Part shown: positions 46,868 through 61,700 of the stretch, in pieces
How the letters are laid out: every line of letters begins with the position of its first letter
Position numbering within the stretch: the stretch's first letter is position 1
Notes under the pieces: generated by a model
The model's input: only the letters and a program-made list of their open reading frames with translations
What the model was told of the DNA's origin: nothing
The model's database searches: none
Assembly (NCBI GenBank): GCA_038503065.1
Contig: JBCAMK010000022.1
Location: 1,207,119-1,271,118 of the forward strand
Direction: 5' to 3'
Length of the DNA: 64,000 nt
Origin: Paragyromitra xinjiangensis
Taxonomy: Eukaryota > Ascomycota > Pezizomycetes > Pezizales > Discinaceae
Program-made: the position numbers and the translations under genes

Positions 46868-49800
46868 GATGAAATTTCTATCGCTGGGGATGCTGTTGCT
46901 AGGGAGGGTATATGGTCTCGCTGAGGATGGAATGGGTGATGGGGTTGTGTGCAGCTCCGTTGGACGAGGATTGGGCTATTTTATAGGTATTTTCCTATTT
47001 CCCCTCGACATGTGTGGTGCGAGGGGAGGTGAGAACAGGCTGTCAGTAGCTGCGCATGGTTGCTGTTCATGCAACTGCACATTTGTCTCCGGCTTGATCG
47101 GATTACACAGTTAACCCAATTGGAGGATGGATTGCACCTAGGCCTACACCCACTTGCAAGTGTTAGATATTCACACGTGAATTTTAAGAATAGTCAGGCC
47201 ATTACCTAAAACTAAACATCCAGCATACCCTCGACAGATGAAGCTCGCATGCGAAAACCTCGTTTCTCTCGTTTCTCCTGAAGCAAGATTTTTGAGTAAC
47301 ATCCTACTGCAGAGGATGATTATAAAATGCCATGAACTGTCCTATTATTGAGCAGAACTTAAGCGAACCCGTGCATATAACATGCATAGAGGATAGTAGA
47401 AGCGGGGTCGGTATGACGCGTTAGAACCTGCAATTGAGAGCGAGGGGTGTCTCCCCTAGATTTGTGAGGTAGATGAAACTGGAGTGGTGACGTTGTGGCA
47501 CAGGGACGAAGTTTGGGGTATAGAATTTCTCTGGGTTTTGGGTAAATTCAGCATTTTGGATTTCAATTTCATGAGTGAGCCTGGAGCTGAGACCGTTGAT
47601 ATAAAATTGCTTGAGCCATCATTTAAGAAGCTTTTGGGGAGGATGTGGTAGATGATTCTCAATTGTATCGTCAGGGCTGAAGATAGACCGTGGAGTTGAG
47701 GACGACAGGATGGTAGAGGGGAGACGGTTAAAGAGGGACTCGCTAACTCACGCTGATTGGATGCATGTGCTCGGGGAAACGGTTCGTACGGGATGCAGTA
47801 TGGGGGATACGACCAACATGCGCAGCAAACTGCGCAGGATTGGGCTAGAACCGATATGGTGTATCCTGCAGTGCCCCCACCTCCACTCAACGCTGCCCCT
47901 CAACACTGCTCCTCCGTACAACCCCTCTTTCTCCTACCCCTTATCTACATGTGCTATTGTGGTTAAACGAGACATATCTAACTGTTGTGTATAGGCATTT
48001 TGCTCGTTCGCTTACCCTACTCCTCCGAAGCATACAAGCGGAATGAGGCGAAATATCGGTTCTGCTACTCCTACTGTTACTGTTGTTCTCTGCCAGCTTT
48101 AAATGGAGCGAAACGGAACTACGAAACAAAGCTAAATAAGGTCTCGGCTCCTTCTATATCTATGCCCTGCATCAAGTAGTCGATAGATGCTTGTGATATC
48201 TTGCTTTGGATGTTGCAATCAGTAGGTTGAGAGTAAGATGTGGCTGCTAATATTTCAAAGGATCTTGATGGAACATTTCCGATACTAGAGATGCAGTGAG
48301 TCTCGGAATGCCAGAACGTTGGAACGCAAGGAATAACACTGGAAATTTCTTCCTTCTCGATATTCGGCCCCTTCATCATCTCCTACTATACTCACCTCAA
48401 ACCCTTCTTCTTCGGGATCTGGCCTTAGGAGTTTCTCTATCGCTGAGCCTTGGCTTTCTTTTGGGGCCTGTGTATTGCCTTGGATCTTACTATATATTGA
48501 TATCAATACTTTCCCAAAGGCCTGGATGCTCCTCCTGATCAACTAAACTGTTTACAGTAAATTTGTCAACAGCTTCCTAAATTTTCTCAAGCTCTGCGTA
48601 TTCCTTTCAAGATCTTCATTCCATCTTGTTTTGTTTGGGCTTATAAACATTAAGGTTAGGTCCCGAATTCATTCCTATAGCAAGCTTCATCTCTATTCTC
48701 TATCTTCGCCCTAAATTCATCTTTTCATTAAGGGGTTCGGTTAGTAAAGGTGGTGACATCGTGCTATCTGCCGGCTGCTCCCCCAATTCCCCACCCCACT
48801 AATACTCGTCTCCCTTCTGTCAAAAAAAGATTAGTATCTGCTCATTGTTTTGAACTAACCCCTCGTTATCGGATCCGTATAGGTACCGTTTTACTGCTAA
48901 ATTGGTGACGTGGCTAAGACACCTAATCCACCGTTCCCCCAGTCGCTGGGGGCGCCGTCCCGGTTCTGTCAAATAAATACCATTGTTTGCTAGGTTAAAG
49001 CGTCCCACGTAAATTAACCTATCTACTCTATACCAAAATATTTCATCAGCACTCAATATTTCTTTTTACGTCTCATCAATAACATTTAACCAGAGTCTTG
49101 AACTTACAATTTTTCAATATTGTACTCTTTTTTATCTCCCACGAAACCCTACATCAGTCTCCCCCAGCGGAATACCGATAAGTATTTTCGATCTCGACGA
49201 TGCGCTCTTCCTTAGCCCGATTGGTGTAATCAGTTCTCTGGGGGTTCTCGGCAGATCCACTGACTTGGTGATGACCACAGGGCAAATGTTGTACAATATG
49301 AGATCGAGATTTCGTTGACTGAGCTCTCGGGTGGGAGACTCTTGGACTCTGTGTACGCGGCTTCCAACAAATACTTCTCCTGAGTCGTTTTCGTGTACTT
49401 CTGCGCCACGCCGTACCGTACACCTTTATAATATCAAATGGATAATGAGCTCGAGTGATAGACTGTGACAAGTCCTCTTATATCTTTTTTTCTCAAAGAA
49501 AAAATCATAGTATCCAAGAACTGACGGTCTTCCAATCTTGAGGGAGACTGTACGAGATTCTCGTATATATAGGGAAGTTGCTGTTTTATAATTTGATTAC
49601 AAGGCCATATGTACATGTACTTTAATTGCGTACAATTAAGCCCTACTAACTGGCTAGATCGACAAAATCGCTTTGAGTCGGGCTTCCCACTTCTCGACAG
49701 CTCACATTCTCTTCCATCACCCAGCGCATAGCATCCAATTGTTTTGGTACATCATAATTGCAGCTACAGTACGTTGTAGTTTTCGTGCCTATTTAATAAA

Positions 49801-52775
49801 TTGAATAATTAACCCGTAATATATACAGTATGGAAAAGTCTTACAGTGACGGTATATTTTTAATAGGCCACTTTTCCCGTTTCTATCTTTCTAAAATGCC
49901 CTTGCTAAACATAAATTCACCTACTCTTTCTTTCGCCCTGGGATTGATACGCCCGCTAAAAGTCTTCCTCGAGAGATTAGATTGCAAGGTCCGGCAGTGG
50001 CAATAAAAATTCCCTGAACCCGCCGGTTTATGTATGTTCTAGTAATATCAGGAAACTTACTGTTCCTGGGGAAAGAAGGTTCGGTGGTGGTATAAGTAGC
50101 TGCAGTTTATGCTGAATGGCGCAGAACCGAAGAGAGTGACGAAACAAAATGCTCAAGTAGGGTAATCTCGAATCCCACGGTATGAAGAGTCTACACTGCA
50201 TTCTTATTGAGGAATTCCTCATCGCTAACGTTGGGTTCGAGCTCGAGTGTGCTGGTCTCGCAACCTGACTTGTCACGTGACCAGTCAATATATCGCCATT
50301 GATTGACTGTGAGAGAGCTCAACTAAAACTCCCTATTTAGAGCGAACGAACGACGATTGCGAGACTACGAGTGTGCCGCATATCCTTCGAAATTAATATT
50401 TTTTCTTACTTTAGCTTTAAGTTTAGTGTTTTACGACCCTACTATACCCTTACATTTCGTGGGAACTTCTCGCTTCTCGCTTCTCGCGATATATCGCTTC
50501 GCGGCCTACGGTTTTTATTGCTGGACACCCAGCCGCTTTAGATGGATCGTGTATGGATTACATGTATCTATCTATTTAGACGGATCATGAAAGGTCACTC
50601 GGATAACGACTGCATCACCCGGCCTTACTAGTGATCGATAAACATCCAATTGCTGCTTGTTACAAGAATTTTCTGAGACAAGTGTATAACCAATGGAATA
50701 AAGAACCCTTCGTAATAACACTAGAGACACAGCCGACCCGAGAAGTTTGTGAGAAGCTACATGGTTAGCTGCAGCCGATTTAGTATTTCGTGGTATTTAA
50801 GCGTAATTCAACCTGCCTATGATTTTTTGCTCATTACTTAACTATTGAGCGGAATTGGAGTCATGAAAAAAAAATCAGTGGCAGAATGATCTCGCCAGCA
50901 AGGAACAGTGGCGGTGGCTGAGCAACTTTACCACGTGGCCGAGTCACTGTCCCGCAGTGGGAAAGTCGCTCAGCTTTGTTTCTTGTTGGCGAGATAATAC
51001 GGCAGTCACCGCAGCTATTAGCACTGGGTCGTTCCGGCCTCAACGCTATATACCTGGACATGCAGTCACAAATAGAAGTCTAGTGTCTCTCCACCCCTAC
51101 CACAATCACAACTACAACCGCTGCGTCTCGGAGCTGTAACTCGCCCCCTCTCTACACCTACGCAAAACTCTGTAACTTCACTGCCCCGTAGATCATTTGC
51201 TATGCCTTTTCTTCCTTATATGCTTTGATTGAGCATCATAATCCTCACAGTAAGTCTACTTTAAGTTGCTGTGCCACTTTGTTTCATTCACCTTCTCCGA
51301 GATTGGTCACATGTTTAAAATGTGGCTGCTGCCTCGAATCTCCAGATACTAAAAATCCAAGATCATAATTAGGTCGGCGGGCCCGGTGGTCTTGCGCTTT
51401 GGGGGGAGGGGAAACTACTTCGCCAAGGATAACAGCATATCACCAGTCACCGTTATTCTCTGCCGAGTAGCCCTGTATCTCGACTTGAAGTTCTAAACAG
51501 CACATAGGTTCGTTCCTCAATCTATTACGCCCGGGGAATACAAGACTGGAAGCCTGAATCCCCCGGCAATGCGAATGCCTTTGCTTGGAGCCTAGTAAGT
51601 GGTCTTGATCAATATTCGTATAGATTCCTACAGAGGGTGTTGCTAATAGCTGAAAGAAGCTCATTTACTTTTCTGGCTGGATAAATTGGTCGTGTATTGG
51701 CTAAATTAACATATGGCCTTGTCTTCTTGAGAGACTCTCTCAGGAGCATAGGTCCTCAAGACACTTTCTCCCGGGGTTACTAGCAGCTCTCGACTCATTT
51801 ACTACTTCTTCATGCTCTGAATTCCTCACTTGGACCTTTACATAAACCTCTCAAGCTCGAGTCCTCCACGATGGGGTAATTGAGGCCTCAAAGGCCTCAT
51901 GCGAGAGGGAAATAGTTTGAATCAGTAAGTTCAAGGCCACTACCGAGAATTTATATATTTATGGTACGGCTATTCTTACTCGCAATATTATCGTAAGTGG
52001 CTACTTGTGCACACTGCGGTAGAGGTTGTGGGAATCGTGGCTATACTAATTGACAAAGCAGACAGCAGCGAAAACTCGCTCCTCTTCCTGACTCCTACAT
52101 CATCCAATAATGAACTCTCTGCCTCCTGATCACAATAATTCTTAGTAATCAAGATATGGGCTTTCTAATTCCATCTAGGGTTTTCTACTCGGCCGGGACA
52201 GAATCCGCGTATCCTAGGCAGTGCGAATAGTGAAACACCAGCAAACGCCAGAAGAACCTCAAAGAGTTAGGTGTTTTTGCGAGATGGCGACATTGGGGGG
52301 AATAGACAAGGGCAGGGAAATTCATTCTGCAATGCGTACCCGCAGTACGTATACTAGGGTAAAGTATAGAGAGGTATGAATTGCCTAATTTTTACAGTCG
52401 GGACACTATACTTATAAATAAAATCCTCCCCCTATACCCATAGCTGACTATCATTTCTGGAGCACTATAGCGCTTGTCTACAGCTACCTTTGCTTACATA
52501 GATAGGCTAGGAATCTAAGCTGCAATAAAGCCCTCAGTTACCAAACCAAGTAACTTAGGAACGTAACTCCGAGCGTTTTAACACCCCCAATATACAAAAG
52601 TTGACCGCTGACGCCAAAAAAAAATGAAGAAAGGAAATGAAAGAACTCGCAGAAGTCATTCTAGTATGCGAAATTAAATCTCTTTTGCTCGTCCACTGAG
52701 AGCACCGATAACTGTACAAGGTCCAGTGTTAATAAACCAAAAAAAACGTTGCTTGCGCATTCGAAAGGTTAAGTA
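46868..52775. other. long gene-poor interval
   Basis: About 5.9 kb without a supported gene. Candidate fragments: a Tyr/Gln/Pro-rich frame at 47757-47966 (plus strand, no good start); a minus-strand frame at 48285-48542 with a GTGAGT donor whose continuation is unclear; and a minus-strand Arg/Ser-rich frame at 49154-49471. TACATGTA occurs at 49612 and 50559. A short direct repeat of CTTCTCG (three times) sits near 50468. Confidence 0.45.
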
Positions 52776-55700
52776 TCATACCTCCTCCTCCAATCTTTGT
52801 ACATCAATATCCTCCATTGTCAGCAACCTCCCATGAAGAACATATCCCATATGCGTTGCCATATAACTTTGTCCCTTTCGTCTAAACCCGACCAACGCTC
52901 TTAGCAAAGTAACCGGACTCTTTACAAATGGAGAATCATATTTCATCCCTAGCACCTGTCGGTCCGGCTTGTCAACAAACCCGTCACTATGTATGACAAC
53001 TCTCTTCTCCGGCGAGGTTTCGTTCAAATGCAGCCCTAAAAACCCGCATACTCTCTCGTACGTTTCGTAGTCCCGAAAGTAAAGCTGTCCAGCGAAGATA
53101 TTGAGTTGATCGACCAAAGTGATGTTGGGCCGCCACAAATATGGGAGACGCGGGATAGGGCAGAAATCGAGCGATTCGTAAGAAGGAGTAGAGCGGGTGG
53201 CCTGAGGAGAGTACATATGTAGAAAAATATGCGGTGACTCCCTGATTTCCGGAAGTAGCCTGTTAACCTCGAAAGAACTCATGATAACAAGAATGTTACG
53301 ATCCACGCTACTTGAGACGATCCAGTTGACAGGTCGTAAAAAGTCGTCTGTCATATCACTCTTCAGTTGCCCTCTCTCGATGACCTTACAGAAGTCCGAT
53401 GTGGCCAGCAGTCCCTGAGAGAATGCATTCTGCTGCCAATGTTCATTTATTGACGTTCCCCCAAGGACATTGAATGCTGGAACAATGTGGGTGCTTCGCT
53501 GGTGATATGTTCGCTGAAGAGTTCCAGTAGTAATAAATTGTTTGACTTCTTCGGAAAGATGGTGTTTCGCCGGCCCCACTTTTGGTGGTCGTTGGTTCTC
53601 CCTCTCGCACTCCACCTCATGTGCCAGTTCCCTCTCCTGCTCCTCCAGCATTCTCGCCCCATGGAACGACTTTACTCCGAAGTCCTTGCATTTTTCCAAT
53701 ATCTTATCTACTTCGCCATTGTTTGCCCCGGGTTTCCGATACGATTCGACTGTTTCGTCCCGGGACCGTTCAAACCCGTAGTGTTCCTTAAGTGACTTTG
53801 ATTCCTTCTCAAGCAGGTCTCTTGGGAATCGTTCATCTCTGTTTATGTTATTCCAAGCATTAAGGTGTTTCTGATAGCTGATTCCTTGCTTAGCCCAGAT
53901 GGGGAAAAGTTTCCGGGCGTTGGTGCAGGTCTCTTCCATACACCAATATAAAACGTCCCTAACGTCTACCGCTTCGCGATTTTGGGCTCGGGCAATTTCC
54001 AAGATTTTCCTGTCGATTTCGGGAGGACCACAGAACATGACAGAATGCCCATTTCCGAGCTTCCGCATCCTCATGCACGCTTTGATCCGTTAACCAGTCA
54101 AGATTTATAGCGCCTCTCAAGGGGGGAAGTTCTTACCTTGTACGAGTCGATCCTTCGTCAGATTTGGTCCTAGAGTGACTGCCGCGCAACTCTTTTTCGG
54201 CAGCTTCAAATCGGTCCCCCTCGTATGTGCTTCATCTAAGTAGACCAAACAACTCCCCAAGTTCTCTGCAAATGCTGAAATCATCAGTGGTTCAGTGTTC
54301 CCGTCCCTTGCCAACACTGTTAACTCATCATTATCGTTGAAATACACCGCCGCCTGTGCCGTATACTCTGGGACTACCTCCAACCACTTCTCCGCCACCT
54401 CACGATTCCTTAACTCCAATACCTGTGCGCCCACGTCTAGCAGTACTTGAATTCGGCGCCTACCTGGATGCTTCGCGAGCATCCTGAGTAGTTCCTCAAC
54501 ACCGATGCGTTCGTTGTTAGGGCCGGCGGTACACACGTAGCCGTTCTCCTTTTGTAGAAGGTAGCTTAGTACCCGCGCATTGGTGTTCAGCTGTTCCTCC
54601 GTGTCAAGTTGCTTGATAGAGAGCGGGAGGAGATAACGATTGTCATTGGTTCCACTAAACCCGGTTGTCGGATGTACCTTCTTCCCGGCAATGTCCCAAC
54701 CTGAGGTTGACAGCTTGTGGGGGAATTCCTTGGCCTCCTTAGGGAAGACGACGCCTGAGAGATACGAGTCGATGACGGCTTTGTTATAGTTGAAAGTCGG
54801 ATAGATGGTCTCTTTCCACTGCTTTTTGTCTTCAAGATTGACACCGTTTAGGCGTTTAAGATAGGGTTTTGGCAGGACGACGTCTTTAATCCAGCGTTCG
54901 TACTCCAAGGCTGGATTGTCTGACCTGTAAAGATTCCTAAAACACGTCTCTAGTTGGGTTTCATTAAGCCCACCATAGTAGTAACTAAGACACGTCAAGG
55001 TGATAGCGACATCTGGATGGCTGAACTCGGCCTTTCCAGCGGGCGAATCCTTGGCTCGATAAGGAACAGCGAGAAGACAACGCTTAAGGTCAAGCCCGAA
55101 GTCAACCTTCCACCGCTTTTCCATAAGTGAGAAGAGGAGGATGTTGTGAGCAATTAGGCCCCGGAGAAGGTAAAGGATGCCGGTGGAGATGTCGTTTTTG
55201 CCAAAGTAGTTGAGGAGCGGGATGGCTTCTTCCTCGGTCATATCAGTGTCAATGATGAACTTGGCAGCCATTTGGCGTTTATCAGCGGGGAGGAGGCGGA
55301 AGGAGACGGCCAGCAGTTGATCTGCAAGCACAGTTAGGTCCCGTGCCAACTGCAGTATGGAGTGTAGTCAAGGATGGCAGCGACAGACGTGCTCTGGTAG
55401 GGGAACACATGGCCGCTGAGTACATACCTTCAATAACCCTTTCAGCAACCTCTCGAAATAGCTTCCTCCCTGCTCTGGCATTTAGAATCCGTATCGATCC
55501 AAACCTCCTTGCTTGCTCGTGTCTTTCAACCTCAAAATCCTTTACGTTAACCTCCAGTCCCTTAAAGTGTCCCTGTATCAAGTCAAAGATCTCTTGAATG
55601 ATGACCCATCGATCTGGATGATTCTCTATCGGTGCTGGGTTCCCAATAGTGTAGATTAATTCGTGCTTCAAGCTCAGTAGCTCATCCGACTCATCCAACA

Positions 55701-58700
55701 GGTCTTTTGAGTGCTTCTCCAGCCATCTTTGCGTGTCAAGCAGCAGCTGTGCCACCTCTGCATCGCTCTTGTTGTTGCTCCCCGCATCGCCAGTCCTACT
55801 TTCTCGCTTGTGTTTGGAGTTATACAACCACTCCAGACCCAGCAACTTAAACGATAGAATATGCTCTGGCTGCACTAGCAGTACCCCACCACTCCGCACG
55901 CACTCTTCATATAGCCGTTTTACCACTTTGATCTCCTCTTTTCCCATCGCAATCCCTCTCGAAAACGGCATGAAGAAAACTCGCCTATTCACTAGACCCC
56001 CCAGCTTCTGTACAAGTGTCTGAAACATCTGCCCTGACAACGGCTTCAACACCACAACACGCACAAGTTTCTTCCCATCCGCAAGCGACGCTGCAACGAT
56101 TGGCACGATAACAGATGTCTTGCCCTCGCCCATACAAAGTTGCATGATTGAGTTGTGGTCCCCCGGTGGTGCTATCATGCAAGTTGCAATATCAGCCTGA
56201 ACTGGGCGGATCAGGAAGTTGTTTTCGATCTCGATGAGGAGCCAATCTGGATGATCGAGGGGCTCCCAATTTTTGTGTCCTATATTTTCGAGCTCTTTTA
56301 GGATGTCGGAGCTGATCTCGGGGGTGATGTCGGAGCGTGGAAGGAGACGGAGGAGACGTTGAAGGCGCTGAACCATGGTGATGGCGGTGCCGTAGGCGAT
56401 CAGGACAGCTTTCCATTCAGGTGATAAATGAACGGCACGATTGGTAGCTAACTGCTGAAGGAGTAAAACTGGAGAGATGCGTGGCCAGAGACCTGCTTTG
56501 AAGGCCATAAAACTACTTTGAAGGTGAAGCGGCGACAATCGTTCTTGGATGGCTTGGAACACAGCCCGCATGTATTTCTCATGCTGGTTCTGGAGAGACT
56601 CGAGCTTATATACTAGACCAATGGCCTCGACAGTATCTGGGGGTACAGCCTGGGCCTGGAACGCAGCAATGCTTTTCTCAAGTCCTTGCGTGTATGTTTT
56701 CCTGAACTTATTGGGTCGCTGACCGCGGAAGTCTTTTAGTAGAGTTTCCAGACGGTTGTCTTTCGGTCTTGAGTCAGTGCTAGATTCTAGGATGACGGGG
56801 TCCTGTGAATGCAAACTCGGGGGTGTAGGCAAAACTGGGGGCTGGCGGGTAAGAATGTCTGAAAATCGGATCGTGTTTCGTAGTGGGGACTGGCTGTACT
56901 CGCAAGGCCCGAAGCGGTAAAATTGGAACACTGGTCCTTGATTGGTGTTAATTCCATTCAGTACGCTCTGCACCTCTTGTATGTGATCCCGAAACTCGGA
57001 ATTACGACTCCAGCTCTCAAACCACGGCTTCACAGCCAAAAGTGCCTCTGGTACATTATATAGCGGATAATCAACTTCATCAGCGATCTCGGGTTCGTTA
57101 CAAGGCCAGCTAAGCAGTAGCTCGTTCACTATAGCTATAGCTTGAATATCCTTGTTCTGGTTGAATGTCTTAAAGCGCCGTTCATTTTTCTCCTTTTCTG
57201 TCTCGAGAACCCAGCTCTCTAGTTCAGACTCTTCACTGTCGCAAAAGTCAATCGCGCAGGTTCCGATGGTGTTGGAAAGAATCTCGATATTGGGCTCATA
57301 CCCATGCCGCAGGTTGTAAGAAGGGTGGTTTGGTGGCTCAATCTCCCAGAACTCATCTTCTGTTGCAAAGGCCAGGAGCGTCTCGATGAGCATCAGGTCG
57401 ACCTTCCCTGAGTATGCTAAAGCGCTGAGGAGGAACATCCAGTCGTACTGTTCGTCGTCTATTGTGCTTCTTCTCAACGCATCATACAATGTCATCCACA
57501 CCTCTGCCAAATTCGGGTCCAGCCACTTATGATCGTATCCCATCTGCAGCTGAGAAACTGCATCCATTGATAAAGGCCCCTGAATCTCCCCGAGATCTTC
57601 TAGAACTCCCAGTAGTCTTGGATGCACATTCAGCCTTTGCTGCCAGCGCTCCACAAGCTCTGCCACATAAGACACCCTTGCCTCATCGACACTCCCGCTC
57701 ACCATATCTCTCGCCTCATATATTCTATCCTCACGCCTTTCTATCACCGACCCACCAAATTCCTCCGTCCGAAAAACTGCATTCCTCATCGCCGCTCTTT
57801 TCGCCAGATCTTCATCCCCGGCAGTCTGCCACACAATCGGCCCCTTCGCGTCCTCAAAGATACCTAGTAGGCTTGCATAATCCAAAACTTCCTTCACGCC
57901 TTTACAGAACTCATCGTGTTGCACTATTGGCGAAATCCCCGACTGCCATATCACCTGCTGCATCCGCTTCAGATGAACCGGATAGTACAAACGCACTGGC
58001 GTCAGCGCTCCGATAAGCCTGAACAAATCTGCGTCGACACTACCCGTCTCTACTGACTGAAACGATCTTGTTGTTGCCGCCCTTAACCCGGCCAACGCCT
58101 CCTCTGATCCAGTTCTTTTGGTCAGCGGGTCTGGTAGACAGTGCGATGTCACCGCGTGGAGGTAAATCTTGTATAAGTGGCTAGTGAGACTCCCGTTCCC
58201 AACGAGTGTGCCGAGGATTGAGTCAATAACATAAATATGATACTTGACCCTGTCCTTCCCTGTTGTGTCAATTTCGACTTTCACGTGGGAGTCCCGTTGG
58301 CTAAAGTGAACCTTCCCATGGGGGACTATGATACTGCGGATTGGGCCCTGGCGAACCACAAGAAGGTTCTCTAATCCGATGAAGGTTTCGATACGTTGGT
58401 TACCGTCGATAACCATATTTGGGAACTGCTTACACGCCAGTCTAGAGTACTGGTCGATGCTAAAGTCGAGTTTCAGCCTTGGAAGATACACGCTAACGAC
58501 TCTGTTTTTAAAGCTAACGTCGATGAATTCCGGAGACTCTAGGGGTGCTAGAACACCGGCGATCATAGCAGTGGTAGCACTTCGGACGTCAAGCAGCAGG
58601 CGATCAGGACCGAGATTGAATCGTGTATTCGAGGGATCGTAGCTGTGTGAAATATACCACCCGACTTTCGGAGTCCAGGGAGTATCTCTGTTGCGGATGT

Positions 58701-61700
58701 CGATGCGTCCATTTGTGTAGTCAAGGCCAGATGACATTTCGGAGGCTGAGGGAAGCTGTAGCCAAAAGACGTGGCTGGAGATAATGTTGTTGGGGAAGTC
58801 GCCCAACAGCTTGAAGCGCGGGACCAGTTGGTGCATAAAGCCGTCTTCCTGGCGCTCAGTGCGAATCATAAGCTCGTTCTCATGCAGGGCAAAAGCAACC
58901 TATTCAATGTTCAACGTTACTCTAGGAAATAAAGACGAGGGAAAATACCTTGTGGCCAGAGATTGGATTCTTAGTCTGGAATATCATGCCAGGTATACCA
59001 GACGGAAAGACATCAAGTACTTTCTAGATTTGAAAGCCCGTCAGCAACAGTCAACTGAGATTCATAATTTTCTCACCTCTCCAAACAGCTCTCGATACGT
59101 CGGATGATTCGTATACCCCACTGGCATCCTCCCCAACGGAAGGCCCTCGACCAGCAACGCCCCACTAATTAAATTGTAGTGCACCTTCTGGCTCTCACTC
59201 CCCTCTCTCTCTCTAGTATACATATACACCCATCTTTCATTCTGCCCTTCCATAGCCGCCCACCATGTTCCTTGTTCATACGTACTCCAAATTGGCTTCA
59301 AATTAATCCCCCAAGTGTTGTTCGTAGCCAAGTTTCTCAGCTGCTCCTCGACGGCATATGCCAACCTCCTATCTCTCACTAGCAGTGCACTCATTCCGGC
59401 TGGCAGCGCACTCAAAATTGCCGGAACGTTATCGTGGATCATTGTCGCGCACTCGACCAACACCGCCACATCTTCGGCCGTACAGAGGACATCCTGCAAA
59501 TGGCGCTCCTCGACATCGAACGTTGTCCTACACGTCACTGCCATCTGAACTACGCGCAATTGGAACTCTCGTACCTCCCCCGGTCTACACTCCGGAAGCT
59601 TCGCTGCAAGCTCCCTCGCCCATATCAAACTCACTCTTCGTGCCTTCCTAAGAAAGTCTACTGCATCCTCTTCTGCTTCTCTGCTCCTTGTCCCCGCCAG
59701 AACCTGACTCGTTAGTACAATCATCGTCTGCACAGCCACAACCTCCTGCCAATTTGCTTCAACCACCTTCAACATCGCATTCACTTCCCGCATCATCTGT
59801 CTCCCAAATTCGTCTTCGCTGGGCTCGATGTGGCACTCCCTTTGGTCTTCTTTGTTACCAGCAGGGCCAACCTGCCAGGCAGCTTGGAGGTACAGCATGC
59901 TGACCGCTTCAGCGCCAAACGTCAATGTCCGGCTGCGAAGCTCCCGGAGCATGTTGAGCCACTGGAGCCGTCGACCGCAGCGCAGAAGGCCGAAGGCGAT
60001 GTACTCGTGCAGTTGGAGCTCCGGGGGACACTCGTATTGGCGAGCGAGAACCTGATTGGCTGTGTGCGAAGTACCCTTCAGTGTATACTGGAGCTTTTTA
60101 TAAGGGCCATCAGGGAGACGGAAGGTACACAGATGCCGGACATCAGTCTCTAGTGGCCGATTGGAGGCCCATATGCGAGTATTCGTGTCGTAAAGTGCGA
60201 AGCGGAGCGCGTTCTTGACGCAGATATCGTCAGCGGTGGCGGGAAAGCGGGCGTTTCGATAGTGAGAGGCGAGGAAAGATTTGGTAGAGGATGCAAAGCT
60301 GAGTCTTCTCTGACGGGTGAGAAGGTCCGCATTAAAATAGCTTTCAAGCCCAGGATAGTCAGCTGCGGTGTCGTATGGTTTCTGGTCGCTCGGTGAGATA
60401 TGTGTAGGGCTGCAAAGGTCTGTCAGGATCCAGAATGTTGCGTCCCGCCAGATTGCGAACGGTGCTGGACACTGCAGCTCAAAGATGACTGCCGCCTGCG
60501 CGAGTGTGTCCTCTGGGAGAGGCCACTCGTGGATCTCGATTCGCATGTTGCGTGCTAGATTAGCTATTGCACATTTTCCACAATCTCTGTCATGACGCGT
60601 CCAGCCCTCAGTCCAGTGGGTGAAATAGTCACAGGTGAGGGTCTGGATGATGGCTTGTAAACGGTTGTATTCTTTTTCCTTTTTCTTTAGTTCAGCTATC
60701 TTGGCGCGCCGATCTGCTTCAGCGGCCTCAAGAATGTGATATCGGAGGCGCTGGAGGGCTTGAGAGGCACAGAAGTAGCGGACGGAGAATGTCGCGTTGG
60801 TAATCTCCTTAGAGAAGACAGAAACGCTGGTTGAGAGGGCAGAGGATCGCCGAGCCTTGATGTAAGTCTCGATGCAGGAAAGACGAGCGCGCTGCTGAGC
60901 CTGGGGGAGGAGAAGTGCAGAGAGAAAAGACTCATTGAATTCGGGGGAGTATTGTGAGAGAAGGGGGCAGAATTCCAGAACAACCTGATCCAAAGCCACC
61001 CACAACTCCATCGTCGTTAAGAGCATGATCGAGTTCATCTCCGGGTTCCCATGATACTCCTGTTTTGCCACTCCTATGTAGTCCTCCATTCGCTCCCCAA
61101 GATCATTGCAGGCCTCAGGACGGTCCATATTGAACGCCAGCCACGTATCAAGGCATTTCATGACCCAGGTCTCAAAGTCCGCCAACATAATATCCTTCCT
61201 CTCCCCGGCCTCTTTCATCTGCGACAGATCCGGTATCTGAATCCCCTCTATATCAATCCTCTCTATCTCACTGGGGACAAAACTCTCTCGCTCCGGCTTC
61301 TGACACCTAATGTTTTTAAGTCCCACCACGTACTCTCTACTCTTAAGCATCGTGATAATCGTATCCCCAAAATATTGCAGCCCCCGTGTATCCCACCTGA
61401 GTCTCTTGACCCTGCTCTGCGCCTTGAACCACCCCTCTTCGATCCGCGCATGCGCCCTATCCCCCACCACTCGTGCTTCGTCAAGCACAAACCCCGGCAT
61501 GCGATCCCGGAGCTTATACATCCTCCTCGTCATCTTTGCATTCATAATAAACAATCGATCCCCATCCACCCCCCTTCGCGTCGCAAGATCCAGTACGCGT
61601 GCCATGAAGAAGATCATAAAATGTTTATATACGTCTTCTCCAAGCACCATCCGCAGCGCCACTCTAACTACCAACCATAATGCACTCCTCCTCCACGGGA

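Noticed and set aside
47757..47966. Tyr/Gln/Pro-rich frame that looks like the end of an RNA-binding-type protein
   Set aside because: No start codon, acceptor or upstream exon could be found, and the opposite strand is equally open.
48119..48542. Two overlapping minus-strand frames suggesting a small spliced gene
   Set aside because: The good GTGAGT/TTTCCAG intron leads into the shorter, less protein-like frame; the better-looking frame cannot be joined in phase.
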